From Bryobacterales bacterium (GTDB lineage Bacteria > Acidobacteriota > Terriglobia > Bryobacterales > Bryobacteraceae): a DNA stretch of 28,086 nt. Below are positions 6,106 through 13,907 of this stretch, in pieces. The translations under genes and the position numbers were made by a program. The notes below the pieces were generated by a model, which was not told the origin of the DNA, searched no databases, and saw only the letters and a list, made by a program, of their open reading frames with translations. Location of the stretch: NCBI GenBank assembly GCA_003164075.1, contig PLRZ01000650.1, positions 1 to 28,086 on the forward strand, given 5' to 3'. Positions within the stretch are counted from its first letter, which is position 1; every line of letters begins with the position of its first letter.

Positions 6106-7546
6106 CGAGAAGGAATTCCGCCTCCGTCCGCGGAAGCCCGCGAAGCCGCCCCGGAATGAGGCGACGGCCTGGGCGATGGCGTTTAAGACGGTAATGCACC
6201 ATGCACGGGCCAGCCGGTCATCAGCACGATCAAAACGCGGTGGCGTGTCCGGGAGAAGGTCGGCCTCGATACCAAGGAATCAGCGCTGCGCGGTGCGCGT
6301 CACCTACACGCGGAATACGGTTCGCGGCCAGTGGCGGGCACACGGCCGATATATCGAGCGTGAGAGCGCCGCCGGAAACGGGCCAGGCGCCGGGTTCGAC
6401 CGCGCTGGCACCGGAATCGATGTCGCTGCGAGGATCGAATCATGGCAGGCAGCGCGGGATCAGCGCCTGTGGAAGCTCATAGTCTCTCCCGAATTCGGCG
6501 AGCGTGTTGACCTCGCTGGCCTGACGCGCGGTCTGATGAATCGGATCGAAAAGGATCTCGGAACTCGACTGGAATGGGTGGGAGTCGCACATTTCAATAC
6601 TGAACATCCCCATGTCCACATCGCGCTAAGAGGCGTGGGCCCAGAGCGGGGGCCAATTCACCTTGAGCGCGACTACATCAAACACGGGATTCGTGAAGTC
6701 GCCGAGGATCTGTGCACGCGCCAACTCGGCTACCGCACCGATCTCGATGCAGCCGAGGCCGAGCGGCGAGAAGTGTGCCAGCAACGGTATACCTCTCTGG
6801 ATCGAGTCATCTCTCGCAATGCCCGGCCCTCGTCAGATGGTTCACTGTCAGATTTGACTGTGACGGCCCTTTCGCCTGAGCATAGTGAAAACGCCCTCCT
6901 CCGCAGCCATCGGCACCATGTGGTTGCCAGGATGGTTTCACTCGAACACATGGGATTGGCCCAATCGACGGGGCCAAACACGTGGAATGTGAGAACGGAT
7001 TTTGAAAGCGTGCTACGAGCGATGCAACGCACCGCGGATCGGCAGAGGGTGCTGGCAGCACATGGCGTCGTCGTATCTGACGAAAGACTGCGCATTGAGG
7101 CCCTTGATTTCAGCAGAACGGATTCGGTGGAGGGGAGAATCCTGGTGCATGGCGAAGACGAGCAATCGGGTCGGGGGTACCTCATGCTGGAGGGCACCGA
7201 TGCCCGGATTCACTTCATCGATTACACCGCCGAAGTGGAAGAAGCACGGTCACGCGGTGAATTGAGGCCAAATTCATTCGCACGGTTTCGCCGGACACTT
7301 GCTGATCGAGGACCCGCACTCGTAATCGAGGATCTCGGCGACTCCGAGGCGCTCGTCAAAGACACTGGGCGGCTAGAAGCTACTGCGAAAGCGCTAATCA
7401 AAAAAGGCGTTCTCCCAACCGAGGATGGTTGGGGTGGTTGGCTCGGCCGATACCAGACTGCGTTGCTGCGGGCCGCAACGGAGTTGGAATACTCCCAAAC
7501 CCGGCCCGATCGCGACAGAGTGAAGGACCGGTCCTTCGGTCGATGA
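6092..7546 (+). CDS. Conjugative relaxase, DUF3363 type
   Basis: The 484-aa protein starts at the ATG at 6092 (AAGGA at 6077-6081); a TTG at 6086 is an alternative. After a basic N-terminus, VRVTYTRNTVRGQWRAHGRYIERE (split about residues 68-91) holds the likely nicking tyrosine. WKLIVSPEFGE (127-137) and DLGTRLEWVGVAHFNTEHPHVHIALRG follow in order; the last contains the three-histidine metal motif HxNxxHPHVH (167-176). This is the VirD2-like relaxase with a C-terminal DUF3363 region. It should cut oriT, stay covalently bound to the 5' end and be delivered through TraG. At 484 aa it is shorter than many relatives, and a decayed minus-strand gene overlaps its 3' end, so the C-terminus may have been trimmed by an insertion. 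Confidence 0.85.
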   Translation: MASDDEKEFRLRPRKPAKPPRNEATAWAMAFKTVMHHARASRSSARSKRGGVSGRRSASIPRNQRCAVRVTYTRNTVRGQWRAHGRYIERESAAGNGPGAGFDRAGTGIDVAARIESWQAARDQRLWKLIVSPEFGERVDLAGLTRGLMNRIEKDLGTRLEWVGVAHFNTEHPHVHIALRGVGPERGPIHLERDYIKHGIREVAEDLCTRQLGYRTDLDAAEAERREVCQQRYTSLDRVISRNARPSSDGSLSDLTVTALSPEHSENALLRSHRHHVVARMVSLEHMGLAQSTGPNTWNVRTDFESVLRAMQRTADRQRVLAAHGVVVSDERLRIEALDFSRTDSVEGRILVHGEDEQSGRGYLMLEGTDARIHFIDYTAEVEEARSRGELRPNSFARFRRTLADRGPALVIEDLGDSEALVKDTGRLEATAKALIKKGVLPTEDGWGGWLGRYQTALLRAATELEYSQTRPDRDRVKDRSFGR

Positions 7547-7547
7547 T

Positions 7548-7874
7548 AGGCAACCGCATCCGCGTCGGAAATTGCGGCGGGCTTCTCGAGCTTGAGCGGC
7601 GTAAGGGTGCCGGTCCGCAGCCTCGACGGCTTCGGAGGTGGCGCCAGGTTGACATGAGACCGGAGGCTTTCGACGCGCTCCGCAATCTTGGAAAGCTCGC
7701 GCAGTGTGTAGTGCGCAAAACTCCCCGTGCGGTCTGGTGCCGAGTTGGAGTTCCTCGAAGTTCCGTATCAACTATGGCTGATAGGCATTTTATCGCTCCG
7801 TCCGAGGAATCGGTCAGCCACTCGTACGTTCGAATGGCGGCCAGAAGTTGGGCTGGATAGATGTCAGCGTCGAG
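7548..7874 (-). pseudogene. Decayed minus-strand gene behind the relaxase
   Basis: Two reading frames on the minus strand give consecutive protein-like, GC3-rich segments. From 7874 downward: LDADIYPAQLLAAIRTYEWL, ending near an RGTPTR segment. From about 7740 downward in another frame: TGSFAHYTLRELSKIAERVE, then SLRSHVNLAPPPKPSRLRTG. Neither has a start codon, and a stop (TAG, 7875-7877) blocks extension, so the gene lacks its 5' end and carries a frameshift. Its 3' end runs antisense to the relaxase tail and cannot be placed exactly. No family is recognised. It marks the junction between transfer genes and the accessory island. Confidence 0.4.
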
Positions 7875-7877
7875 CTA

Positions 7878-7951
7878 AATAACCGGCCAAATCTGGTTGC
7901 GCGATAAGCTGAGCGTAAGCGACCTAGAGTCAAGCAGTTTGGCCGGTTATT
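7878..7951. repeat. 14-bp perfect inverted repeat
   Basis: AATAACCGGCCAAA (7878-7891) and its exact reverse complement TTTGGCCGGTTATT (7938-7951) are separated by 46 bases. They share the GGCCAA core with the second repeat pair. Confidence 0.75.
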
Positions 7952-7955
7952 GTCG

Positions 7956-8045
7956 CCATATACGGTCCAATCTGTGCACGCGCCCCTAATTGACAGATTC
8001 GACCGTAGTTACTGGCGCGCGGGCATCACGATTGGCCGTATATGG
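7956..8045. repeat. 16-bp inverted repeat with one inserted base
   Basis: CCATATACGGTCCAATC (7956-7972) pairs with GATTGGCCGTATATGG (8030-8045); one T is extra in the left arm. A further direct copy of ATACGGCCAA follows at 8051-8060. Confidence 0.7.
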
Positions 8046-8231
8046 GCGTCATACGGCCAAGTGAAGTGAGCGCGACTTCAGAGGAGTGATCTGGCCAAGA
8101 TCGCCTTGAACAAATCGGCGGACCCCAGCGTTCTCGTTCCTAATGCACTCGTGGAGTCGTTGACTAAATCAGTTCGGAATCACGGGGCCAAAAGCATGCG
8201 GCGTTTGGGTGCGGTCGTCTTTCGCGTCATG

Positions 8232-9305
8232 CTATACGGTTGCTGCTCGGACATAGCCTAGTGCTGCGTCCGTGGCCCACGCTATAATGCCTCGTTCATC
8301 GACGGTTCCCAGCGCGGTTCCAAAGAACTCCAGGTATCTTTGCTGGGCGCTGTCCCCGAGGATCACCACGTCAATTGGTTTGTTGGATTCTCCCGCGAGT
8401 TGCGCCGTCTTAAGAAGTTGACGTACTTCGATGTCGGCTTCTGGCAGCGAGTAGCCAATGATCAGCCACCTGTCCGCGATGCGCAGGCGATGAAATGCTT
8501 CATCCCAGGTCTTCTGCAAAAATGCAGGTGCGAGATCTTTGCGGTAGCTAAACGTCGCGAGCCTACCGCCGCTCCACGCGCGATGACATGTAAAGCAAGC
8601 CTTTAAACACTCTGGCGGGAGTGTGGCCGCGATCTTGTCGCCATCAAGGAGGCGCATGTCATCGGGGTCGAGGTAGAGTTTCAGATCGCCGTACAGGTCG
8701 TGGATGTTCACGAGCGCGCGGCAGCAATCGCAGTAGCCGAAATTTAATGATCCGTGCAGCTTGAGAATCGTTACACCATCCGTATCCAGGAGGGTCCCAC
8801 TTTCTTGGTAGAGCCCCGTGCCGTGATTGCGATCGATGTGGAGTCGATCGAGTGTGCGCTCAACGACGAGGTCCCAGTTCGTCGTGACGATCGTCACGTC
8901 CGCTGTTGCGATGAGTTCCTGAAGGAACTCGTCGACGTCATTGTTGCGCGTGGCGTCTTTTCGCACGAGTTCAAATACGCGGTGAATGGTCATGCGCCGG
9001 ATCGCGCGCAACTTCTTCGGATTGTAATTCCTGCCGAGGCAGTGTCCGGTGTTCGCCGCGAAGTCCAGCGCCGTAAAATGATCCTCCAAGGACGGATGTG
9101 TTGCGCCGCCGTCCCAGCCGAACACGTCACGCCAGAATGCTCCAATAGCTTTCGTGACGAACTCCTCTTGCCGTTGCTCCTCCGGGGTGCTGCCGCACGT
9201 CTCGAGGAGGCGCTTTCGCGCGTCGCTCGTTGTGGGGAGACCAAGACCAGCAGAGAACCCCGAACCCAGAAAGAGCGTCACCCGCGTTCTCCGTGCTTTT
9301 GCCAT
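8232..9305 (-). CDS. SIR2-domain protein, candidate defence NADase
   Basis: The 357-aa protein starts at the ATG at 9305 with GAGGGA upstream. It shows the SIR2-like Rossmann signatures in order: LFLGSGFSAGLGLPT (11-25; NAD loop), VTTNWD (140-145), KLHGSLN (182-188; catalytic His184), and IGYSLPEAD (283-291). Cysteines 192, 194, 195 and 233, 237, 240 form a likely zinc site. Many stand-alone or paired SIR2 proteins of mobile DNA are NAD-depleting anti-phage effectors, and this one has the NTN..D and LHGS features of that group rather than of protein deacylases. It is transcribed against its neighbours and has no obvious partner gene, although the J-domain/Sel1 pair is nearby. Defence is inferred, not shown. 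Confidence 0.75.
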   Translation of the reverse strand: MAKARRTRVTLFLGSGFSAGLGLPTTSDARKRLLETCGSTPEEQRQEEFVTKAIGAFWRDVFGWDGGATHPSLEDHFTALDFAANTGHCLGRNYNPKKLRAIRRMTIHRVFELVRKDATRNNDVDEFLQELIATADVTIVTTNWDLVVERTLDRLHIDRNHGTGLYQESGTLLDTDGVTILKLHGSLNFGYCDCCRALVNIHDLYGDLKLYLDPDDMRLLDGDKIAATLPPECLKACFTCHRAWSGGRLATFSYRKDLAPAFLQKTWDEAFHRLRIADRWLIIGYSLPEADIEVRQLLKTAQLAGESNKPIDVVILGDSAQQRYLEFFGTALGTVDERGIIAWATDAALGYVRAATV

Positions 9306-9526
9306 CGTCCCTCTGTGGCTTATGATCGCACGACCTCGCAGTCCTGAGTCCCCGGAAGTTCTTGCGCCCGTGATCGACGATTGAGTAACGAAGAGTCGGA
9401 TTGCGCCTCTGCCGAATGGTCGTCACGCCAACCCCGTTGTTGCGTTCGTCCTCTGACACGCCGTCCCCACCCGTTTGCACCGGGTTGCGCCGGCCAGCTC
9501 CATCGGCCATAAATCCGGCTACGGGT

Positions 9527-10470
9527 ATGGAGCCCGCAAAGATGAAGAAATCCCGTCGCCATTCCCCAAAGGCCGTCTTACGGTTGCCGGACTTGGAGCA
9601 CGCAAAATCCGCAGTTCTCAACAGTCTCGCGTCACCGGAATCCCGGCGCTCCTACGACTTCGCGATCCAAAACTTCATCCACTGGTATTGCTCGGAACCT
9701 CGACTGGCCCTTAACCGGATCGTTGTGACCCGCTACCGGATGCAGATGGAACAGCTTCACCTTGCCCCGTCCACGATAAGACAGCGTTTGGCGGCAGTGC
9801 GAAGGTTGGCATACGAGGCGTCTGACGCAGGGTTACTGAGCCCGGAACTCGCCGCCGGAATTGAACGCGTGAGGGACGTGAAACAGCTCGGCGTCCGGCT
9901 CGGAAACTGGCTCACCGCAGAGCAGGGGCGAGCCTTGGTCGATGCGCCGTCGATCCAGACCCCTCGCGGAAAACGAGATCGCACCATCCTCGGAGTGCTC
10001 TTGGGATGCGGCCTTCGCCGATCCGAACTCGTTCATCTGAAGTTGGAAGATGTTCGGCAGCGAGAAGGCCACTGGGCCATCGTCGATCTGATTGGCAAGG
10101 GCAGACATATTCGTACTGTGCCGGTTCCCGCGTGGGCGAAAAAACGAATCGACGAATGGACGCAGGCGTCAGGGACGGCATCCGGTTGTCTGTTCCGGTT
10201 GATCAATAAAGCCGAAAGCGTCTGGGGAAATGGCGTAACCGAAAAGGTGGTCTGGTTCGTCGCTCTGAATTTTGCGAAGAGCCTCGGCATTCAGAAGATT
10301 GCGCCCCACGATTTGAGGCCCTCCTGCGCATATTGCTTGCGGCGAACTCGAACAGATCCTTTTCCTGCTCGGCCACGTATCCGTCCAGACTACAGAGCGT
10401 TACCTGGGCTCGACAGCACAAGATCAAAGATGCCGTAAATGACCATATCGGCGTCGAGCCTCCAGATTAG
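9527..10470 (+). pseudogene. Tyrosine recombinase, broken by two frameshifts
   Basis: From MEPAKMKKSRRH (ATG at 9527; another ATG at 9542) the frame encodes a core-binding domain (SPESRRSYDFAIQNFIHWYC) and catalytic domain (GCGLRRSELVHLKLEDV with the first Arg, then KGRHIRTVPVPAWAK, then IAPHDLR with the His-x-x-Arg pair). Just after HDLR (10307-10318) the frame changes: ELEQILFLLGHVSVQTTERY, holding the last catalytic His and Tyr, continues in a second frame (10344 onward). The C-terminal KIKDAVNDHIGVEPPD follows in a third, ending at TAG 10468-10470. About 20 bases seem missing after HDLR. The unshifted product lacks the nucleophile, so it is inactive as encoded. The family resembles integrases that are multicopy in acidobacteria (recalled). 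Confidence 0.85.
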
Positions 10471-10595
10471 CGGGAGGGGGACTTCACAGGAGCGATCCGG
10501 GGTCTCCGTAGTTGGTTCATGGTCTGCGACCGGGCCTCCCCTGTCACGGGAAATGCTGGTGGCCGACGTGCATTGCTAAGATGAGGTGTTCCACG

Positions 10596-11372
10596 ATGCC
10601 AGGTGCGATCAAGCGGCGGCTGAAACCCGAAGAAGAAGAAATTCTCCGCAAGCGCGAGGAATTGGCGGCCATCCGCGTCGCTCTCGCCGAGCGCGAGCTA
10701 GAGCTTGTCGATGTTCGGCGCCAACTTGCCGCCTTCGAGGGTCGCTACCTACGGCATGTAGGCACGCTCTACGCTGAGCTAGACGAATGGAAGGCGCGGA
10801 TCTCCGAGTTGCGGGCCCGGCTTGCTCCTTCTTTCGGATCGAAAGCACAAGTTGACCGGGCCCGGGAGCGGGCGCGCCAGACGTATGAAGGCGCTCACAG
10901 TGGCGCGTCTAAGACTGGCGACTTCACGCCATCGCCTGAGCTTAAGACGCTGTATCGTGACGCAGCTAAGCGCATCCATCCCGACTTTGCTGTAGATCCC
11001 GCCGATCTGGAGCGCCGCACTCGGCTCATGGCCGAGGCCAACCGCGCATACGAAGCCGGCGACGTCGAGGCCCTCCGGCGTATTCTCGACGAATACCAGG
11101 ACGGCGCGGATGCAGTGAATGGCGAGGGGATCGGTGCCGAGCTCATCCGCGTCATCCGGCAAATCAGCCAGGCGAAAGAGCGGGTTGCAGCTATTGAACG
11201 GGAGCTGGCCGCCCTGCGTCAAAGCGAAATCGCTCTGCTCAAAAAGCAGGCCGAAGAAAGAGAGTATGAGGGCCGGGACCTGCTGGCCGAACTCGCGGCT
11301 GCCGTTCGGGAGCAGATAGAGCGGACCAAGAAGGAACACGAGGCCCTCGCCAAACAGGACAAGCCCAGGTGA
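10596..11372 (+). CDS. J-domain protein with flanking coiled coils
   Basis: The 258-aa protein starts at the ATG at 10596 (GAGGTG upstream at 10584); in-frame upstream codons look non-coding. Residues 10-95 are a highly charged coiled coil (EEEEILRKREELAAIR...). Residues 112-165 form a J-domain-like helix pair with the hallmark HPD at 128-130 (LYRDAAKRIHPDFAVD, then LMAEANRAYEAGD). Residues 180-258 are a second coiled coil (RVAAIERELAALRQSEIALL). J domains stimulate Hsp70 (DnaK), so the protein probably recruits host DnaK to a client held by the coiled coils. It overlaps the next gene by four bases (GTGA), so the two are co-translated. No Gly/Phe or zinc region of canonical DnaJ is present. 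Confidence 0.7.
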   Translation: MPGAIKRRLKPEEEEILRKREELAAIRVALAERELELVDVRRQLAAFEGRYLRHVGTLYAELDEWKARISELRARLAPSFGSKAQVDRARERARQTYEGAHSGASKTGDFTPSPELKTLYRDAAKRIHPDFAVDPADLERRTRLMAEANRAYEAGDVEALRRILDEYQDGADAVNGEGIGAELIRVIRQISQAKERVAAIERELAALRQSEIALLKKQAEEREYEGRDLLAELAAAVREQIERTKKEHEALAKQDKPR

Positions 11373-12865
11373 GTGATGAATCCCAACTTCAGGTCACGCG
11401 GAAGGACGACGAGTCGTCGGTGGTCCCCTCGTCGGCACGATCCAGTCTGGCCGCACGCGGTCGGCGGGATGCGGTGCTCCTTACGCTCCATGCGAGGGCC
11501 GAGTCCGAGCAGCAGCGGTCAGGTTCGTTCCCCGGCTGGCGCGAACCAGGGTATGGCCCCTGGTACGGGTTTGGCGACAGGCCTAAAGAGCAGATGCAGA
11601 AGGACGCGGAACAGGGTTGCGCTCCTGCACAGTTCCACCTCGGCTGGATGTACGACAATCCGCATCTAGGCGTTCCAGGCGTGGGGCAGGATTACGTCGA
11701 GGCAGCCAAGTGGTACCGGAAGGCCGCGGAGCACGGCCATGCTCCTTCACAGTTCAACCTCGGCGTGATGTACGACATAGGCGAAGGCGTGGGGCAGGAT
11801 TACGTCGAGGCGGCCAAGTGGTACCACAACGCCGCCGAGCAGGGGCTAGATGCCGCACAGTTCAACCTCGGAATTAAGTACGAGAACGGAGAGGGCATAG
11901 CCCAGGACTCAACAAAGGCGGCCACGTGGTACCGTAAGGCCGCCGAGCGGGGTTTTAGTAAAGCACAGTTCAACCTTGGACTGAAATACGCCAGCGGCCA
12001 AGGGGTAGCGCAGGACTATGTTCAAGCCCATATGTGGATGGATCTGGCAGCACCACGGGCTAATCGCGCGGATGGAAAGAAGTACACGGCTGCACGTGAT
12101 AGAGTCGCCGCCAAAATGAACCCCATGCAGATAGCCGAAGCGCGACGGCTGGCGCTTGAGTGGGAAACGAATCGACGCGACGAGTCAATCGCCAGAGAGG
12201 GGAATCTCACTGGGCGGTGCAATAAGTGTGGAGAAGACAAGGCACTCGTTTTCGCGGGCTGCGTCTGCGCCCGTTGCAGCGAAGCACTCGACAGGCAATG
12301 GGCTGACTCCGCCGCCACCGATTGGTTGGTCACGAGGCCCTCCCTCGATGCTGCCGGGCATGGCGTGTCAGATATTGTCTTGCCGAACACGACGTACGCT
12401 CACATGAAAAAGTACTCTTGGGCGGCCAATGACACAGAGAGCCGGATTCGGGGCTTCTTTCGATCTCGTCAGGGTACCCCAGAGGAAATTGTCCACCTGG
12501 AATCCAAAGGTGGGACATGGTCTGACGCCTCGGGTGCCCGCATCGTTCGCCGGGCTACTTTCGAGGAAGTTGCAGCACACAAACAAAATAACCGCGAGTG
12601 GTTGATAGCCTCGGAAACCGACGTAATAATTAGCGATACGTGCGAGAGGCTTGGAATCCAGTCGAAGGTTCACTGGGAGCCCGCGGAGGTCGGAGAACTG
12701 GACGATCCCGGACGAATTCAGGCGGCGAAAGAAATCGCGGGACGGCTCCGGCAACTGGGATGGCTCGAAGAGTTGGCCAAAATGAGACGCGAAGATTCCG
12801 ATGCACTCCAGGCCGTGGATGATGCCCGACTGCTCGAAATGGCGCTTCAGCGCGAGTCAATCTAG
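11369..12865 (+). CDS. Sel1-repeat protein with zinc ribbon
   Basis: This is a 498-aa protein with a GTG start overlapping the J-domain gene by four bases. Residues 1-70 are polar. Residues 75-226 carry four Sel1 repeats of about 36 residues, with AEQGxAxAQFxLGxMY and AAKWYRKAAE signatures. A helical tail follows (AEARRLALEWE), then a zinc ribbon with Cys284, 287, 298, 300 and 303. The C-terminal half (about 310-498) is unrecognised; it holds a WSAA...SRIRGFF segment and helical DPGRIQAAKEIAGRLRQLG. There is no signal peptide. Sel1 arrays act as adaptors, so this probably presents the unknown C-terminal domain or the J-domain partner to a target. The gene ends nine bases inside a convergent small gene. 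Confidence 0.65.
   Translation: MSDESQLQVTRKDDESSVVPSSARSSLAARGRRDAVLLTLHARAESEQQRSGSFPGWREPGYGPWYGFGDRPKEQMQKDAEQGCAPAQFHLGWMYDNPHLGVPGVGQDYVEAAKWYRKAAEHGHAPSQFNLGVMYDIGEGVGQDYVEAAKWYHNAAEQGLDAAQFNLGIKYENGEGIAQDSTKAATWYRKAAERGFSKAQFNLGLKYASGQGVAQDYVQAHMWMDLAAPRANRADGKKYTAARDRVAAKMNPMQIAEARRLALEWETNRRDESIAREGNLTGRCNKCGEDKALVFAGCVCARCSEALDRQWADSAATDWLVTRPSLDAAGHGVSDIVLPNTTYAHMKKYSWAANDTESRIRGFFRSRQGTPEEIVHLESKGGTWSDASGARIVRRATFEEVAAHKQNNREWLIASETDVIISDTCERLGIQSKVHWEPAEVGELDDPGRIQAAKEIAGRLRQLGWLEELAKMRREDSDALQAVDDARLLEMALQRESI
11677..11825. repeat. Recently duplicated Sel1 unit (41-bp repeat)
   Basis: A 41-base segment beginning AGGCGTGGGGCAGGATTACG occurs at 11677-11717 and again at 11785-11825 with one mismatch. 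The copies are 108 bases (36 codons) apart, the length of one Sel1 repeat, so a repeat unit was duplicated recently. Other units in the array are more diverged. Confidence 0.8.
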
Positions 12866-13042
12866 CGTGATCACGACTTCGTTTAGCGTCCTCTTGCCTA
12901 GGTAGATGTCTTCATATATCCATGCTGTTCCAGGGAACTGCGCCGCTTGTGCGAGAACTTGAGCTTTCGTATCGCTTCCTTCAGGAAGGATGCTCACCTC
13001 ACGCGAATTATCCCTGGGGTTTCGAAGGTGGGTTATTGTCAT
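12857..13042 (-). CDS. 61-aa hypothetical protein
   Basis: The ATG at 13042 is preceded on the minus strand by AGGGAGG with five bases of spacing, which fixes the start against a longer in-frame extension. The protein (MTITHLRNPRDNSREVSIL...) contains an ILPEGSDTKAQVLAQAAQF stretch and ends EVVITLD; it is soluble and looks like a small alpha-beta fold. No family is recognised. Its 3' end overlaps the convergent Sel1 gene by nine bases. An AT-rich promoter region lies upstream. Confidence 0.6.
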   Translation of the reverse strand: MTITHLRNPRDNSREVSILPEGSDTKAQVLAQAAQFPGTAWIYEDIYLGKRTLNEVVITLD

Positions 13043-13094
13043 AAGAACCTCCCTGCCCAAGAATAGAACAATGCGGCGCCAAAAAGCAAATATA

Positions 13095-13127
13095 AGTATA
13101 ATTATTTCAATGACTTAAGTTGTAATT
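13095..13127 (-). promoter_or_regulatory. AT-rich promoter candidate for the 61-aa gene
   Basis: On the minus strand TATACT (13095-13100) is a good -10. TTACAA (about 13122-13127), two bases beyond the usual distance, may be the -35. The segment 13085-13135 is by far the most AT-rich stretch of the window, which suits a promoter. Confidence 0.4.
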
Positions 13128-13678
13128 AGTTGTAGCGGATACGCAAACTAAGCCGGGCCAAGCACTTTGATCGGTCCGCCGGTCGTAGATACCCATCATG
13201 CGTGACGACTCACGCCAGATGATCCGATGCGTGGTCTCCCGCAGGGCCCCGGAAAGAGGCTGGATCGACCTCAGAAACCGAAACGCGAAGGCGAGGATCG
13301 GAGTAACGACGGCAGAAGTCGGGGCCAGACCGGCCGCTCCCGAGGGATACCTCCCGTGAGACGCCGCTCACGTCATTTCCCTGCGGTCCATGTTGACGGA
13401 AAGTCGCCGTTGGTGAGAACTGCCGACTGGGAGTACGACGCCTTGTCCCGTAGCGTTGACCGATGTGCCCGCAGACGTACGCGGAGCTCGTGGCGGACCG
13501 CAACTCGGGCCGTTGGCGCGCACCAGACGGCGGAACATTTCGACGGAGCCCGTGCTTCGGGCACGCGGTCAGGGTGCTTCCTCTCGGAACGGGCTGGTTG
13601 AAATGCCGGTTCATGATAGAAGCTCGTCGCCGGCGTCGCAGCCCCCCTGTCGCATACACGGAATATTCTCCTCTACCC

Positions 13679-13718
13679 GTCCCGATCGTCTTTCGACAAT
13701 CCCTTAGTACTTAGAGGG
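13679..13718 (+). promoter_or_regulatory. Bipartite element copy 3: GTCCCGA-N19-TAGTACTTAG
   Basis: GTCCCGA at 13679-13685 and TAGTACTTAG at 13705-13714, again 19 bases apart, flanked by CCCT and AGGG. The next gene starts at 13766, 51 bases downstream, with its own AAGGAG. This copy would drive the long acidic peptide-ardC-traG-ssb-traF-traB-helicase array. Confidence 0.7.
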
Positions 13719-13765
13719 CCTGTTGGGATGTTTTGACGCCAACAAGCGCAAATCAAGGAGGCAAG

Positions 13766-13903
13766 ATGCAGAATCAAAAGACCCTTGCTGAAGATGTCCA
13801 GTTGCGGCTGGAAGGTATTGGCGGAGAGCCGCTGACGGGTTCCGGCTTCGAGACGGAATTGCCAGAACCCGAATTCGCGGCGGACCTGAGCGAGGAGCAA
13901 TAA
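13766..13903 (+). CDS. 45-aa acidic protein
   Basis: An ATG at 13766 with AAGGAGG (13755-13761) opens 45 codons to TAA at 13901-13903, four bases before ardC. The sequence (MQNQKTLAEDVQLRLEGIGG and so on) has eleven Asp/Glu against two Lys/Arg, so it is strongly acidic. It is first in the transfer array behind the third bipartite element. A double-stranded-DNA mimic acting as an antirestriction helper beside ArdC is possible; a RiPP-like precursor or simple regulator is equally compatible. No family recognised. Confidence 0.6.
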   Translation: MQNQKTLAEDVQLRLEGIGGEPLTGSGFETELPEPEFAADLSEEQ

Positions 13904-13907
13904 CTGT

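Larger units (their letters stand above)
7875..8231. other. Non-coding stretch with clustered GGCCAA repeats
   Basis: No convincing gene lies in these 357 bases. They contain two pairs of long inverted repeats and six copies of a decamer close to AWACGGCCAA (7881, 7939 inverted, 7960 with one insertion, 8032 inverted, 8051, and a partial copy at 8092). The clustering suggests binding sites for a recombinase or replication protein. The SIR2-domain gene ends just to the right. Confidence 0.5.
13043..13765. other. Intergenic region before ardC with two doubtful ORFs
   Basis: The left part is the AT-rich promoter area. 13198-13359 (53 codons, ATG, no clear ribosome site) and a GTG frame overlapping its stop by GTGA (13356-13601) have coding-like third-position GC. 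So does 13463-13714 (83 codons, MCPQTYAELVADRN...), whose stop lies inside the third bipartite element. None is recognised and the frames exclude one another, so at most one or two are real, perhaps remnants. The right end carries the promoter element. Confidence 0.35.

Noticed and set aside
7429..7860. 143-codon plus-strand frame
   Set aside because: Partly overlaps the relaxase and is Arg/Pro-rich; the minus-strand segments in the same place are more protein-like.
9401..9526. TTG-initiated extension of the tyrosine recombinase
   Set aside because: Pro/Ser-rich and unlike the N-termini of the family; ATG codons at 9527 and 9542 fit better.
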